From the NCBI GenBank assembly GCA_020091685.1, contig CM034595.1, positions 19,825,564 to 19,889,563 on the forward strand: DNA of 64,000 bases, given 5' to 3'. Below the pieces are notes generated by a model, which saw only the letters and a list, made by a program, of their open reading frames with translations, was not told where the DNA came from and did no database searches. Positions 26,767 through 39,671 of the stretch are shown here, one piece after another. Every line of letters starts with the position of its first letter. Position 1 is the stretch's first letter. The translations under genes and the position numbers were made by a program. This DNA is from Lutjanus erythropterus. Its lineage: Eukaryota > Chordata > Actinopteri > Lutjaniformes > Lutjanidae.

Positions 26767-29188
26767 AAACTGTTTGATTTAACTTTAAAAAGTTAGCATC
26801 CAGGCTGCCTTAAAATTTTAAGTTGAAAAGACAGGTTCAGGCAGTTTTGTAATGATTCAAACCAATTTCAGTTTCTTGTCAAGCAAACTTATATTATTAT
26901 ATTATATTATTAAGTAATTATTAATTCAAGTGTACTTGAGAAAACATGTTCAGTAAACTTAAGATATTAAGTTGAAACAGCAACACTTCAGTCACGCTGC
27001 CGGACATTACAAAATAATTTGATTTCCTTTCACATTTTCTCAGTTTGAAGACTCAGTTCTTTATTTCACACACACACACAAAACAAAAACAAAAACAAAA
27101 AAACAAAACAAAAACCTACTACTACTACTGGAGGTACTTTATTCAAACATTATCACAAAGACAATATGTGAAACTGCTCCCAGTGAATTTGAAAAATTTT
27201 AAGTTTAAGGCAAGCAGGGACTGAATTCAATTGAAACCTTAATTATGGTTTGCAGTGTTTTCATTATTATAAAAACAAGTAACCATGACTTATCTTAAAG
27301 TGTATTAGGGGCCCAAAGCAAGTTTCCATCATATATGTTTTCTTCAAACTGAAAAAGACAGGTCTCAGTAGATTTTTAACTCGAGAACAATGCGTGCTGG
27401 GAAGTCTGCTAATATGCAGATCATGTTTCTTTAGAAACTTACTTTAATGAGTTGACTCTGTACAGTAAATTCATTCAACTCATCATTTAAAGTCAAAAGA
27501 CTTCAGGTTAGAAGACATATTTTTTATAAATTCTGTGGTTTGCATTTTGTGCTTATTATGTTATTATTATTAAGTTTTACTACATGTTGAGAGAAGTAGA
27601 AAACAGGTCTGTTTTAGCTCCACTTCCTATGTTACTTTATTAACATTACCACACACTCTGCTCTCAGCAGTCTTTTAATCGGGCAGCCTGTTAGACCAAA
27701 CTCCATTTAAAAAGCAGGTGTTTTATGGTAGATACACATTTTCTGGGAGAGTAAAAACTTTTTTTAGACCATCACAAAGGCTCTTTTTCGATTCACTCTG
27801 ATCTACAGACACAATCGGCACACATATCATTACTCAGCAACATCATTAATTAACCTGTGATGTTGGTCATAGATGTACTCGGCATGTATTGACTGGCCCA
27901 GGACTACAGCGCTTGTTTTCACCAGATGAAAATGATGCATGTGATTCATAGCACTTAGTGGGAGGGATAGGGGGAGACATAAACAAGACCCTCAAAAAGT
28001 ATGTGTCTGCGTTAGTAAGTGTTTATGTGTGAATTGTTTAAAAAGTGGACCTCATGTTTTTTAAAAGTTGGGGTGGATCCGTACCCATTGCCCTGCGGGA
28101 TTTGCATCCAAGCTAATACTGTAAATTAAATTAAAGTCAATGAGAGAAGATTAGTTGTTTCCACTAAATTCCTGCATGATTTTTCACAATATAATTCTCC
28201 CCTAAACTTGCAGAGCATACGCCACATACAGCACGACGATATATCACACAAAACCAGAGCCATTTATCTGAGAGAGTTACACCACAGGGATCAGCAAGCC
28301 CCCAACAGCTCCTTGCATAAGCTTCATGCCAGGTAGTAAATGTAAGTCCAGCCATTTGGCAGAACTTTGGCGACTACTGCTTAGCAACAAAATTTAACTG
28401 CAGTAAATAGTCTGAGTCACTGAAGCCACAATGAAAAAAAATTATCCCAGCGCCAGAAAATTATAGAAATCCCTTCAAAAACTGATATTTAACATGTTCT
28501 CACCTTGTGCAGCTTAATTTAAAGATGCTTTAAAAGGGTCTAATTTTAAAGTATGAACTCCAGTAATCTTCCCACTCTGTAGGGAGTGTAAACTAGAAAA
28601 GTATCTTAACTGGAGGCCCAGTATGAACTGGAATTATCTAGGTTGGAGGGATACAGGCGCAGCTTGACGCCCCGGTTTGAGAAGGGATGACTCTTCCTAG
28701 GATTAGCAGCGGTGAAAGCTAGCAGGGATTCCTGGTAGATGAGTAAATGCTCGCTGTCCAATCCTCTGCTTCACTTCATCTCCTCTCCTCCAGCCTCCCC
28801 TCGCTCCTTGTCTCTGTTTCAACATCTTCTGCAACTTTCCTCTTCTCCCATCTCCTGATTTGGCTCAGCGTCCTGCTCTGTGTTGGCTTCTTTCCATCCT
28901 GCTACTCTTGCTCACTATCCCTTCTCTTCCTCCTCACTTTCTCTCACTTTCCTTACTCACCAATCTCTCATTTCAGCTCTCTCTTTTTTTTCTTTTGCTC
29001 TGTTTCGCCTCATGTCTTTCCTTTGTCTTCTCTGAGCTTTCTGGCTTTTCTCAATCTCTCTTTTCAGTGACAGTTTCCTCTTTCCCCCATTTCTTACTTC
29101 TCTCTATATCCTCCTCATCTCCTCATTCTCTTCTTCCCATTGTCTTCATTCTGTCTTCTCTTTTCCACTTTTTTGTTTTACTATCCTG

Positions 29189-29837
29189 CACTCTTAGAAA
29201 TAAGGGTTCTTCCTGAAGGGCTGAGGTTCTACCCAGAACCATTTGTTTCTGAAAAAATGGTTTGTCAAGGGTTCTTTGTATGGTTAGGGGTTCCATTATG
29301 AACCCTTTTCATCGAAAGAACACTTTTTGGATAGAAAAATTCTTTGAGGATTGTTGAAAGAATGGATGTGTAAAAAGATGTTTTCTCAATTTAAACAATA
29401 GTATTCATAACAAGGACTGTTGAAATCTGTCTAATCTGAAACCTCAGAAGACAAGAGGTTATAGGTGAAACCCTTAAGTATATTTTTACATTCCCCTGGG
29501 TGGGTTCTGGAAGAAACCCTTGGAATAGAAATGGTTCACAGTAGAACCTCCTGGGTGGGTTCTTGGAATGTAAAAAGGTTGTCAGTAAACCCCTGGATGG
29601 GTTCTTGTTAGCACCCTTGTGGAAAGGTTTCTGATAGACCCCCAGAGAGGGTTCTGGGTAGAACCATTACACCATATAAAGGTTCTCTTCTGGGTTAAAC
29701 CTTTCACAGAGAAGAATCTATGACAGGCTTTCAAGTAGAAGCGTCATAAAAGGTTCTACCAGGAACCAACAAGGGTTCTCCTATGGGGATAAACTGAATA
29801 ACACTGGTTCTCGTTAGCACTTTTATTTCTAAGAGTG
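29189..29837. mobile_element. MITE with CACTCTTAGAAATAA inverted ends
   Basis: The left end CACTCTTAGAAATAAGGG and the right end, read inward, CACTCTTAGAAATAAAAG form terminal inverted repeats of about 15 bp. The 650-bp interior is made of many short GGTTCT/AGAACC units. No convincing target-site duplication was seen. It splits a pyrimidine-rich tract. Confidence 0.75.
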
Positions 29838-30822
29838 AGTAAGTATACTTTGATTCTTCTTTTCTCCCCTCTTCTTTTCCCTCATCTTCTCTCCTACACT
29901 TCTCCTTCATTCTTCCATCATTTAATTCCCTGTTTTCCTCCTCCTCTCTCAGATTAGCCCCGCATTGACTCCACACCGAGTATTCAGGCTACAGTAGCTT
30001 CACTAATACGCAGGATTTATGGATGACAACTGCTGGCTTGCACTGTCACCACAAGATAGCTACTGTACTGTACATGAGGGAGATGGGGGGAGTGTGTGTG
30101 CATGAGTGTGTGTGTTTAGTGCCAATCCAGTGCTGCGGCACACATCTTTTGATGTGGCCGGCGTCTTGTCGGTACAAGAACTACTCTGCTCGCTGAGATA
30201 GCACTTAACCCAAATCCACTCTGGCTCTTTCTTTCCACCTCTCCGCTCTTTTTATCTCCTCGGCTGCTCTCATGGAACACTTCACTCTTTTTTATCACAT
30301 CTCTTCTTCTCATGCTTGGGTTCAAACTCTCCTCTCCCTCTCCTCCTCTCTCCTTGTCATCTCCTCTGCTCTTTCATCCTATCTTCTCCTCTTCTGCGCC
30401 ACCTGCACTCAATTCCTTTAGTGGCTTAACGCCTTTTTCTCTCTTTCATCGCTCCACCTGTGTAAGTGATGCCTCTTTCCCTCAACACTTATCTCGCTCT
30501 TGCATTGTGTGTGCACGATGAGTGTGTGTGTGTGCGTGTGCGTGTGTGTGCGTGTGTGAGTGTGAAATCTCTCTTAAGGACTGACTGAATATTAAGAGTC
30601 TGTTGGATGATCCCTCCCCACGTGCAGCCTGGTGAAGGAAGCAATATTATTCCACACGCCTGCCAACCAACAGTGAAAAAATATCACCAAATACTCAGCA
30701 GGGTTAATTCTGCAGGAGATGACTGACATTAAACAAGAATGAAATATTTCATTCAACAACGTGCTTTTCTAACACAGACCATTTCCAGGTCAGGTACACA
30801 GCAAAGCTCATAACCGAGCTAA

Positions 30823-31286
30823 AAGCTACAGTAAGTAACATGTATGTTATTATAATTTTGGTTAAAGTAACTGATTTTAACCACGTCACTAACAATATTT
30901 AATTGATGTATTACTTTAAAAACAAGCGCATCTGTGAGCACCCATGCCATCATGTCTTTTTTTAAAACTAGACTCGGTCTGAATCAAACAACCAGTCAGA
31001 GTTAGCTAGCACATAACTAGCCAATCACAACAGTCCTTTACAAACAACAGCCATCCAGCATCTTTCTTATCTCTGAGTCAGACATAACTAACCAAGAAGA
31101 GCAGATGTTAGCTTGCCAGGTAGTTACAACGATTGTCAACCTTGACGTTCTGCTTTAAACCCAGCAAACTGCGTGTGCATGTTTGTTGTGTGAATTGGTG
31201 GGAGGGGCTTAACAGAGTCACACGAGGCAGCAGAGAGAGGTGGACGGTTTTGTATTGTTTGTATATTCAAGTTGCCTACTGCAGCT
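30823..31286. mobile_element. TTAA-type MITE (AAAGCTGCAGTAG ends)
   Basis: Left AAGCTACAGTAAGTAAC follows CTAA (a mutated TTAA) at 30819-30822. The right end read inward is AGCTGCAGTAGGCAACTT, before TTAA at 31287-31290. The ends match over about 17 bp with few mismatches. Confidence 0.65.
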
Positions 31287-31779
31287 TTAAGTGCTACATT
31301 TAGTTTTAACTGGGTCATTTAAATGATCATTTATTACAACTATGGTCTTACTTTTGTAGTTTTGGTCATTATTTCAGTAATCATAATATTATACTCTAAT
31401 AATATTACTAATAATACTAATCAAATGAAATACGATATTTACATTGTAGATTCTTGTAAAGAGCTGCAAAATTGCTTTAAAATAATTGTCGGAGCAAAAA
31501 ACACAAGCAGTCAGACAGTGATACAAGCTTTAAAAGAATCCTGTGGTTAGTTCTTTCAAAATAAAAACTAAAGCAAAAAGTAAAATGATAACCCAAACTG
31601 TCCTCAAACATCATAGTTTTCAGAGGACTTTCTGGTTCAAATCTGACTGTCTATACTCACTGTGATGTGTCCACACACTGTTACATCTCATTACATTTTG
31701 GGTCTGCTCACTTTTAGTTTGTCCCGCAAAGAAAGTCTTTAAAGCTACTACTGAATATTTTGTTAAGCTGAATCACATG

Positions 31780-32300
31780 ACTATTTGTGAGAAAAATGTT
31801 GAACCCACAGAACATTATGCAGAGCATTGCACTTGTTAGCTTCTTTAAAACCATTGTTCTGGTTTCAATCTGCAGTGTTACTGTTTTGGTTCACTCTCAT
31901 CATCATTCTTTCCAGCCACAGCAGGCAGCTGTTTCCACCACAAACGCTCCAAAATCTCCACCAAACACTACCTGCCCAGCTCCAAATTACAGACAAACAT
32001 TTTGCAACTTGCTGGTGAACATAATGGAACATTTCACAGGAAAAGAAGCAGATATTTCCCTCGGGAGTTGGTGGAGACCAAAAATAAAGCTAAAAGGAAA
32101 GTGTTCAGTTAAACAAAATCCCAAATCCAAACGACAGCTATGTGGCTCTGTGCAGTAACTGCTGGACATATAAACAGACGACATTTTGCTAACATGTTTG
32201 TCACATCAACTCAAAAGATGATAATATGTCAGTGTTGTTTTTACAGCTTGTTTCCACTGCCCTCAAGTGGCCAAAATCAGTTATTGCTGTTTTTGGTGAC
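31780..32300. mobile_element. Probable MITE remnant
   Basis: Contains segments I recognise from interspersed fish repeats (TCTGCAGTGTTACTGTTTTG at 31870; TTTCCACTGCCCTCAAGTGG at 32250). The 123-codon open frame within it resembles no known protein. Ends not resolved. Confidence 0.35.
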
Positions 32301-32339
32301 ACCATATGCACACAAAAATAAGTTAGCAAGGAATGAATA

Positions 32340-32861
32340 AGGAATACACCAGGAACAACCTGATAATCAATTAAATGTCAATGAATAATTCCTGAATGAT
32401 TGTGATTCAGGACTAGATATTAAATAATGATAACCTACAAGAGAACAGGAACATATGATATTAATAAAGCATTAGGTAAAGAAACAGTTCACTAATATCA
32501 ATGAACTGACATATTGACCACTTTCTTCATGACTCATTCTTGATAATCAATCAACCAACTGATGATTCATTAATTACTAATGACTTAATCTAATCATTAG
32601 TTACTCCTTTTGTGTAGATGATGATATGATACTGAGTAGTTGCTAAGTAGTCTGATTATTTCATGATAATCAGGAACACCTCATGAATTAAGTGGTCACT
32701 ATGTCAATTCATAGATATTTATTAACTTTATTTATCATTACCTAATGATTCAATAACAAAGTATCCTCAACTCTCATTATTTACTATATTGTCCTCAAAT
32801 GACAGTTACTCAGGAATTAGTCGTTAATAATTCATAAATTATCAGGTCATTCTTGATTCCT
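32340..32861. mobile_element. MITE with imperfect inverted ends
   Basis: The left end AGGAATACACCAGGAACAAC continues CTGATAAT. The right end read inward is AGGAATCAAGAATGACCTGATAAT-like. Both then run through AATAATTCCTGA / GACTAATTCCTGA, so the inverted repeats span about 60 bp with mismatches. AT-rich, non-coding. Confidence 0.6.
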
Positions 32862-34734
32862 ATAACATTTTTATGAAGCACATTGTAAAGTGTTTCTCAT
32901 CACCTGACGCCTGTTTCTTGCCCGACTGACTGCAATGGTGCAGTACTTTGGTAAGTAAAATTTTACCATAACTGATAGAAATTATGGCCATAACCACAAA
33001 AACTAATACTCAAGCTACTGAGTCATCAAAAATGAATAAATGATCCTTAAAGCTGAGACGGTGGCAATGGAATCAAAATGCATTTATTTTCTATTTAGTG
33101 CATTCAGATTGGGAGTTTTCTTTAAATCTGAGATGATATATGGAGGATATGCAGCTCACCAAACTCAGGTTACCTGAAGTTAAGTTTCTTTAAGAAAAAA
33201 AAAAAAAGTATAATTTTCTTACAACTATGGCAGTTTTTTTCTCAATTATTTCCAGAAAACCAGAACCAAAGTCAAAGATTCACAACCTTGTACTACTACA
33301 ATATCTGCTCAACTCTGAGTTACTTCAGGCTCTGCACACTACTCCGCCCTGTGATTCTGGGAAAAACGTCTATGTACCAAAACGCTCGTAGCCTATTTCA
33401 TGCTTTTCAGACTGCAACTACTTCAACTGGCACACATTATTCCCCATTACACTGTGGTGCCCATAGTGTGTCATTTGGAATATGCATGCATATTGGGTAT
33501 AGAGTGAACTGGATATCCGGTGTGATATTATACACTGTGCAGTAGTTTTGTTCCTGTACCAGTCGTTGCCAAAGCCCCATATTTCCCCCAAAAATCATCA
33601 TCAGCTCATGTTCCCAATTAAAGTTAATTTTTGTTTATTTACAATCAAAGAACATTATCTACATGCTCTGACAATAACAACAGGGAAAAATTAGAAAAGC
33701 CTCCTGCACATCATTTCTCCAACGATTCAATGCTCCATTTAGTCCAAAGTGGCTGATGATTATGACAAGCTGGATTACCATCAACAGCAGCCGAGTGGCG
33801 AGGTGACGGCGGTCTGGGTTTGGATAATTTAGCAGTTTTTAAATTCAAAACAGGTTGTTCCATCTCATCCTCCTCTTTTGTTTATGAATAAATGATTTCT
33901 CATCATTGGCTTCGCTCCCTGTTCATTATAACTGAAATTACCGGCCAACACTTTCACTCATACTAATTCACCAGGCTGCCCTCTAACCACACACACTCGC
34001 CACACAAACACGCACACACAAACACGAAAGTGCAATATCTTTGTAAATGTGTTCTTGAGCACATAATCTGTTGTGATGTGTCCTGCAACACGGTATTGAC
34101 CCGGGCTGTCAGCCAATCAACAAAATCAATTACAGTAATTAACTATGCAAAGAGTAAGCACACACACACAAACACAGGAGAACCCACACAAATTTAGCAT
34201 CTTTACAATAACTGACTGAGTTATTCAGGGAACAGACTTGACCATGAAAATAAATGCTTAATTAAAAATAGGCATGACAGCTCTACTTTTTGGGCTCAGA
34301 TGTAACGGTGGCAAACCTCCACCATCTTTCCTCCATCTATCCTGCTTCTGTCACTGCTGCATTGGAAACAGCATTGCAAAGTGCCAGGTCACTCCCTGCA
34401 CCCTCCGAGGACTGAGCGGAGAACAAAATTTACATTTCCCTTTTCAATACTTTTCAAGGCCAAAGTAGGAGCCAGAGAACAAAAAACAACGATCCACTGT
34501 GTTGCACACTGCTCAATATCTGCAGTAAGAACAGTATCAGAGCCGTTCCCACAGGAGGAGTAAAGATCCAGTGTAGCTAAGGCCTCACATGCAGTACATA
34601 TTGTATGTTGTGTCCAAATCCTGTCTCCTAAAAAAAATAAAGTCATGTACAGAACAACAAACTTGTTGAATTTGACATGACATTTTGCACAAACATTCAT
34701 CTTCCCGACAGCATGAATCCTAATGTGGTGATTC

Positions 34735-34965
34735 CTGTAACTTTTTGTTCAGCAGCAGCAGATCCAAGTTTTCAATTATGAAGTGAATCTCAGCAGCTAT
34801 TGGATGTATTATCATGAAATTTTGTGCAGACATTCATCATTCCCATAGAATGAATCTTAATGTTTTCATTGATCTTCTGACTTTTCCTCTAGCGCCACCA
34901 TGAGGTTGACATTGTTGGTTTCAAACGAAATATCTTCGAGACTATTTGATGGATGACTATGAAAT
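34735..34965. repeat. Interspersed fish repeat, copy 1
   Basis: Shares TATTATCATGAAATTTTGTG, CAGACATTCATCATTCCC and TGACTTTTCCTCTAGCGCC with copies at 44755-45360 and 49950-50160. Class unknown; no ends or coding found. Confidence 0.55.
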
Positions 34966-36598
34966 GTTCTACAGAACCAGATTTTATTATTTTACTACCA
35001 AAAAATTTAATTCACACTTGCAATATTAATTATTATTATTGTAGCTTTTGTGTTAGAGGAAACATTGAAGAGATTAATTCAGTGTTGATTTTTTTTACTT
35101 AAGGAAGTGACATTTCTTACTCTAAACTGGAAAAATCGTTGCATATTAAATCAGTTCAAGTAGTAAAGAGCTGCATTTCCTTCTCAACATAAATAAATCT
35201 GTGGTAAACATATTTGTACAGTCTGTGTCAATCATATTATTTCCATTGCAGCACTGTCAATTAATTTGAGTGGTTTTATAAAATTTCACTTCAGATATGA
35301 TAAAAATTTGTATAAAATCTCAGTTCATATTTTACAGTGTAACTCCTTCATGTAAAAACAGATGTTTCACAATTAGTCAATGACAAAAGGCACATTCAGT
35401 GCAACAGTAAAACTTGCGATTTCTTGATTAGGATGAAATTATGCACTCATTAAGTGATATCCATGAACTTAAATTATCTTAAGTATAACTAGTTAAATCA
35501 TATGCTACATTACTCATTTCTAGCGGAGAGGAAAACCCCTCCTGGACTCTCTGGTAGTGGGAGTTCCTGATGATATCCAGACATTTGTGTTGTATATACA
35601 AACATCCTGCATGGGTAGAACACACACTAATCCTCAAACTCAAATCCCCTCTGACCAGATGTTGCAGCTTACAGGGGACAGACCAGGCGAAAATTAATGA
35701 CTATCACATGCTCCCTAATGAAGGGATTGAGCAGGACATGCTCCCATAGTGTCTGGGAGGTCACCAGCACTGTGCTGTGATTCACTGGGATCAAATCCCA
35801 ACCTAATTTATGCTGTCACACTTCTGTCATGCCTCTTGTTTCTGTCTGCCCGCAATGAAAAAACATGACCTATAGAAGTGATGATGAAAATCGGAATAAA
35901 ACAAGAAGAGGAGGAAACAGACGTGGGAAAAACAAATGAAGAGAAACAGAGTGAGAAGGATGGAGGGAGAGAATACAAAAGAGAGAAAACGAAAGAGTGA
36001 GAATTCAATGATGGTAAGTGAAAGACAGGAGAAAATAGAAAAGAGCTACTTTCATTTCAAAGCAGTCATTGGTACATGAACACAAAGCAGCTCCACACTG
36101 ATCCATTCAGGTCTTAAAGCAAACATGGACCCCAAACAAACACTAACCTCTAAGAAAACATAGTCATGAAATAAATTATTTTTAAGGTGGAATTTCCTTT
36201 TTTTTAAATTTAGATGTAAAAACAGATTAATAAAAGGTTTGTCACATATCTGGATTATTGATTTTGAACAATAAGTTCAGAGTGAGAAAAATAAAAGCCT
36301 TTAAATAAATAAATAATAAGCCTTTATTTGATTTCCCTGTTCCTACAAACCACAGCTACAGCTACCCCGCTCCTCTAACTCCACATCCTGGAAGGAATGT
36401 GAGCCACACATGCACGCGCGCACACACACACACGCACACGCACACACACAAAGCAGGGTCAGTTAAATGTTTAAGTGTCCCTTGGGGTCATTTTCATATG
36501 ATCTATATCCAGATAACTGCAGTAGGTCTGACCCTCTACACTTCTTAGGCTGCCAATTGTAAGTACAGACACCCATAAACCCAAGCACAACACACAAT

Positions 36599-36600
<2 letters not shown>

Positions 36601-36644
<44 letters not shown>
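36601..36644. repeat. CA microsatellite
   Basis: Pure CA dinucleotide run of about 22 units. Confidence 0.95.
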
Positions 36645-36647
<3 letters not shown>

Positions 36648-36762
36648 CAGTCAGATGATTCAGAAAAGAGCTCTTGGATCTGTTTGTTGGAATAAGCTGA
36701 CAGTGCTGCATCCTACAGCTGTAGTTGAAATAACATCAAACATCTATCAGTAAATCACCTGA

Positions 36763-36799
36763 CCAGCAATCCTTTTCTTGATAAGAAAAGGATTGCTGG
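36763..36799. repeat. Perfect 17-bp inverted repeat with 3-nt spacer
   Basis: CCAGCAATCCTTTTCTT, then GAT, then AAGAAAAGGATTGCTGG: a perfect hairpin of 17 bp in the first supported col14a1 intron. Confidence 0.95.
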
Positions 36800-38814
36800 G
36801 TAATGATTTTTCATTGTAGAGTTTTTGAGCTTTTTGATAATTACCTCAGTGTCTTAGACAACTGTTAGCAATGCTAGCTACCTGGCATTGTCATCTTCAT
36901 TCAAGTTCGACAGAAACAAAATAAAACTCACAGAACACGTCTTGACTCGTCTTTCCACTGTTTATACAATCACCAACTCTGGTTTTGTTTCATTCACCGC
37001 ATTAGTTGTGAAAATATTTGGGTGTTTCTCTCCACTGCTTCCTGCGTCCGACCTCCCTCTCGTTCTTCTCCTGATGATATTTTCACAGCTACCTCAGCGA
37101 ATTAAGGGTTGGAGATCATTGGAAGGGTGGAAGGATGAGCCAAGACGTTTTAGGTGTTTTTGTGTCAAAGATATATTATAATGAAGCAGATTGTGCATGC
37201 AAAGATGGCAGCCATTCACTCCAATAAAAGCTGCTCAACTTCTAAAGTTACAAGTACTCTCTAAAGTTTTTACTTCCTGATTATACAGCCCAATGAATAT
37301 GTGCAGTAGTGTTTTCCCCCTTGCTCCTACTCACAAGGTCCCACTTGGCCCATAGATTTTACATTGTGACAAGATCACAGAGTTTTACATGGCATTTTTC
37401 AGCTCAAGAAAAGTTTTACAAATATAAAAACTTAAAAAAAAATCAGAATAGAAGGAGTCATAAGTGACCTTGTTTGCAGTTGTCCTGTCAACTGGTCCTG
37501 TGTCCACTGGTAAAACCTGATTTGCAAGGCTGAGCGGCAAAGCCCTGTCTCGTTCTATTATAGCTTAAGTGTATGGTTTGAGTTTGTTTCTGTCAAGTTT
37601 GAATTAAAATGAAGATGAGGTGATTATGAAAATGCTCAAAAACACTATAAACAAAACAAACTGTAAATATTATAAACAACAACTGAAAAGTGAAGTAACT
37701 AACTTAAGGATGAAAAATCACTGTGTTTGTAAGTGAAGATAATGTTACTATAGCATTGACAGGAAGTAAACAGACGTGCAGCTCGTAAAACTGATATAAA
37801 TCACGTGAAATTGTGAAAGTAGAGAATAAAACTATAATATTAACAAATTTTGAGAACTATGTCAGGATATCTGCGTCTGATTCAGAAAAAAAACACATCT
37901 GTTACACTTAAACACATGATATGCTTAAAATGTCACGTAATGACATATTAACATAGAGTATGTTCAACTGGAACTCAAATGTGTACTTCTTGTTAAGAGT
38001 GCATCAGGATTTTTACCACCCATGAACACAAACATTGCACCAAACAGACAACAGCCCGCGTTTTGATGAGAGTCAGTTTGATTAAATCAGGTTTGCTGAG
38101 GTGAGGTTGATTGCGAAGCACACTGGAGCGTTGTATATTGTGCGGCACATTGCGCAGCAAATCATCACAGCTTGAAGCACAGCGTTACAACACATTTATT
38201 AAAACCCCTGTGAAGCATGGCAGCATCGGCAGCAGGGTTGCAAGCGTTGCTGTGCTGCCGAAGTGAAATGGCATGATGATATGAAGATGATATGATCGTG
38301 AGCGTGATGTAATCTGATTGGACTGAGCCAGCACATCAAACGGAGAGACGGCAAAGGGAGGAATGATGCAGAAACAGGGGAGGAGGAGACACAGGGCAGG
38401 GAGGTGAAGGGAGGCTAGAGGGAAGGAAAGAGAAATGACTGATGAAGGGAACAGATGGGACGAGGTTGGATGGACAAGATGGGAAGTGGAGGAAGACATA
38501 AAGCTGGGGTAGGCAGTTTACTTTTGGGCAAAAGATTCATAATATGTGAGGAGGAAGATAGTCGCACACCGCAGTGCAAAAAAAGTTTCAATAATTTACC
38601 AATATTTTGACATGACAGTCTTCTTCAGGGTATTGAAGAAGTGGGGTACTATTGGCACCTTGGCTATGAGTGTAGGACTTCCTCCACACCTGCACTAAGT
38701 TCCATTATAAACTTTAAGCATAATGTAATTCAAGTGGAAAGGTAGACGTTTGCTCTTTTTCTTGGCTCTGTTTTTCTTCAGAATCACTAATACACCTTTT
38801 TAAAGCGAGGAAAA

Positions 38815-39445
38815 GCAGAGGTGGAAGGTAACTAAGTTCATTGCAACTGTACTTGAGTAGAGTTTTCAGGTATCTGTACTTTACTTTTTACATTTCCTTC
38901 CCCCACACCAACAGAGATTTAAACCTAAATGGATGGGACAATAACACATAGGAAAGACAATTATCCATCATTGCATATCATGCACAACAGGTGTAACAAG
39001 ACAAAAAAGACACAGTAAGACGAAAAAGATATAACAAGACAAAAAATGACATAACAAGACGAAAAACAATGTAAAAGAGGTAACAAGATGAAAAATGACA
39101 TGAGACAAAAAAAGTAAAAGATGTAACAAGATGAAATGATAAAACAAAATAAAAAATGACGTAACAAGATGAAAAATAACATAAACGACACAAGACAAAA
39201 AAGACTTAACCTGACAAAAAAATGACATAACAAGACATAAAAGACAAAAAACAACGCAGCTTTGGACAGCAACAGTCGGTAGAAATGTCCTTCAGAGGGC
39301 TACTTTTTACTTTTACACTTTGAATATATTTCAGAGCCTTTACTTTTTCACTTTTACTTGAGTGAAGAAGTTGAATCAGTACTTTTACCTGAGTCTTTTT
39401 AATCTGTACTTTTATTTGAGTAAATACTATGTGTACTTTTGCCAG
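38815..39445. mobile_element. Fish MITE carrying an internal minisatellite
   Basis: The left end GCAGAGGTGGAAGGTAACTA and the right end TGAGTAAATACTATGTGTAC followed by TTTTGCCA resemble a common fish element that begins GGTGGAAAGTAAC and has repeated GTACTTTTACT motifs. The interior 38992-39252 is a tandem array. It ends about 110 bp downstream of the col14a1 signal-peptide exon donor. Confidence 0.6.
38992..39252. repeat. Minisatellite, unit about 20 bp
   Basis: Around a dozen diverged copies of a unit like ATAACAAGACAAAAAATGAC, with units varying between roughly 15 and 24 bp. Open frames on the minus strand here (Phe/Leu/Ser/Cys-rich) come from the repeat. Confidence 0.8.
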
Positions 39446-39555
39446 TAGGATGGGTTGGAAAAAGGAGGCAAGGGAAGAGAGAAGGATGGGGTGGGTGAGG
39501 GATGGGAGGGTAAGAAGCAGAGAGAGAGAGAGATGATTGGAGAGGAGGTACTTAC

Positions 39556-39671
39556 CTTGACCCTGTGCCTTACAGGGGACATGGGAAACTAGGGCCAGTA
39601 GCACCAGTGGAGCCCACAAACACCAACTAATCTGTCCCATCGACAACATCCTCACAACCAGTAGTCTAGAC
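39556..39671 (-). CDS. col14a1: col14a1 first coding exon: 5' UTR end, start codon and signal peptide
   Basis: The exon begins after a pyrimidine-rich acceptor (minus strand TCTGTCTCTGCAG, exon from 39671), so at least one non-coding exon lies upstream. The coding part is 39649-39556, 31 codons plus one base: MLSMGQISWC then LWAPLVLLALVSHVPCKAQGQ-like residues. Residues 7-25 are a typical hydrophobic signal core, with probable cleavage near the CKA/QGQ junction, so the product is secreted. The ATG at 39649 is preferred because it has A at -3; a second in-frame ATG lies at 39640. The donor is a strong AAG|GTAAGT, leaving one G (phase 1) that joins TT of the next exon to give Val. The resulting junction AQGQ-VPAP parallels human VQGQ-VAPP. 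The following intron is 17.4 kb. Confidence 0.88.

Larger units (their letters stand above)
22132..39555 (-). other. col14a1: col14a1 intron between coding exons 1 and 2
   Basis: 17.4 kb intron with no coding exon recognised. It holds a CA repeat (26163-26197), a duplicated segment with CACTGTAAAAA ends (26557-26766), pyrimidine-rich tracts (28780-29180, 29850-29960, 30220-30480), a MITE with CACTCTTAGAAATAA ends (29189-29837), and MITEs at 30823-31286, about 31780-32300 and 32340-32861. Further on come a shared repeat copy (about 34735-34965), a CA repeat (36601-36644), a perfect hairpin (36763-36799) and an element with an internal minisatellite (38815-39445). A hAT-like AGGGCTGCAACAAT end is at 23342. 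About 22420-26000 is AT-rich with no clear element. Confidence 0.8.
12921..39671 (-). other. col14a1: col14a1 locus, 5' part (partial gene)
   Basis: Span of the collagen type XIV alpha-1 gene visible here, from the acceptor of the exon that holds the start codon to the donor of the fourth coding exon. Collagen XIV (undulin) is a secreted FACIT collagen that associates with fibrillar collagen. Its human N-terminus is signal peptide, one FN3 domain, linker, then vWA, and the four exons here give the first three in that order. Coding exons are 39649-39556, 22131-22015, 13894-13751 and 13016-12921. All junctions are phase 1 and join into one open frame of about 150 residues. The vWA, further FN3 and triple-helix exons are absent and should lie beyond position 1. 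Teleosts carry a and b paralogues, and I cannot tell which this is. Confidence 0.88.

Noticed and set aside
28747-29216. Hydrophobic Leu/Ser/Phe-rich frames that look like membrane proteins
   Set aside because: They result from the pyrimidine-rich tract; overlapping frames give the same composition.
31787-32158. 123-codon frame with a signal-like start
   Set aside because: Lies in an interspersed repeat and matches no protein I know.
39206-39555. Continuation of the col14a1 start frame past the donor
   Set aside because: The strong GTAAGT donor and the homology of the next exon show that this is intron read-through.
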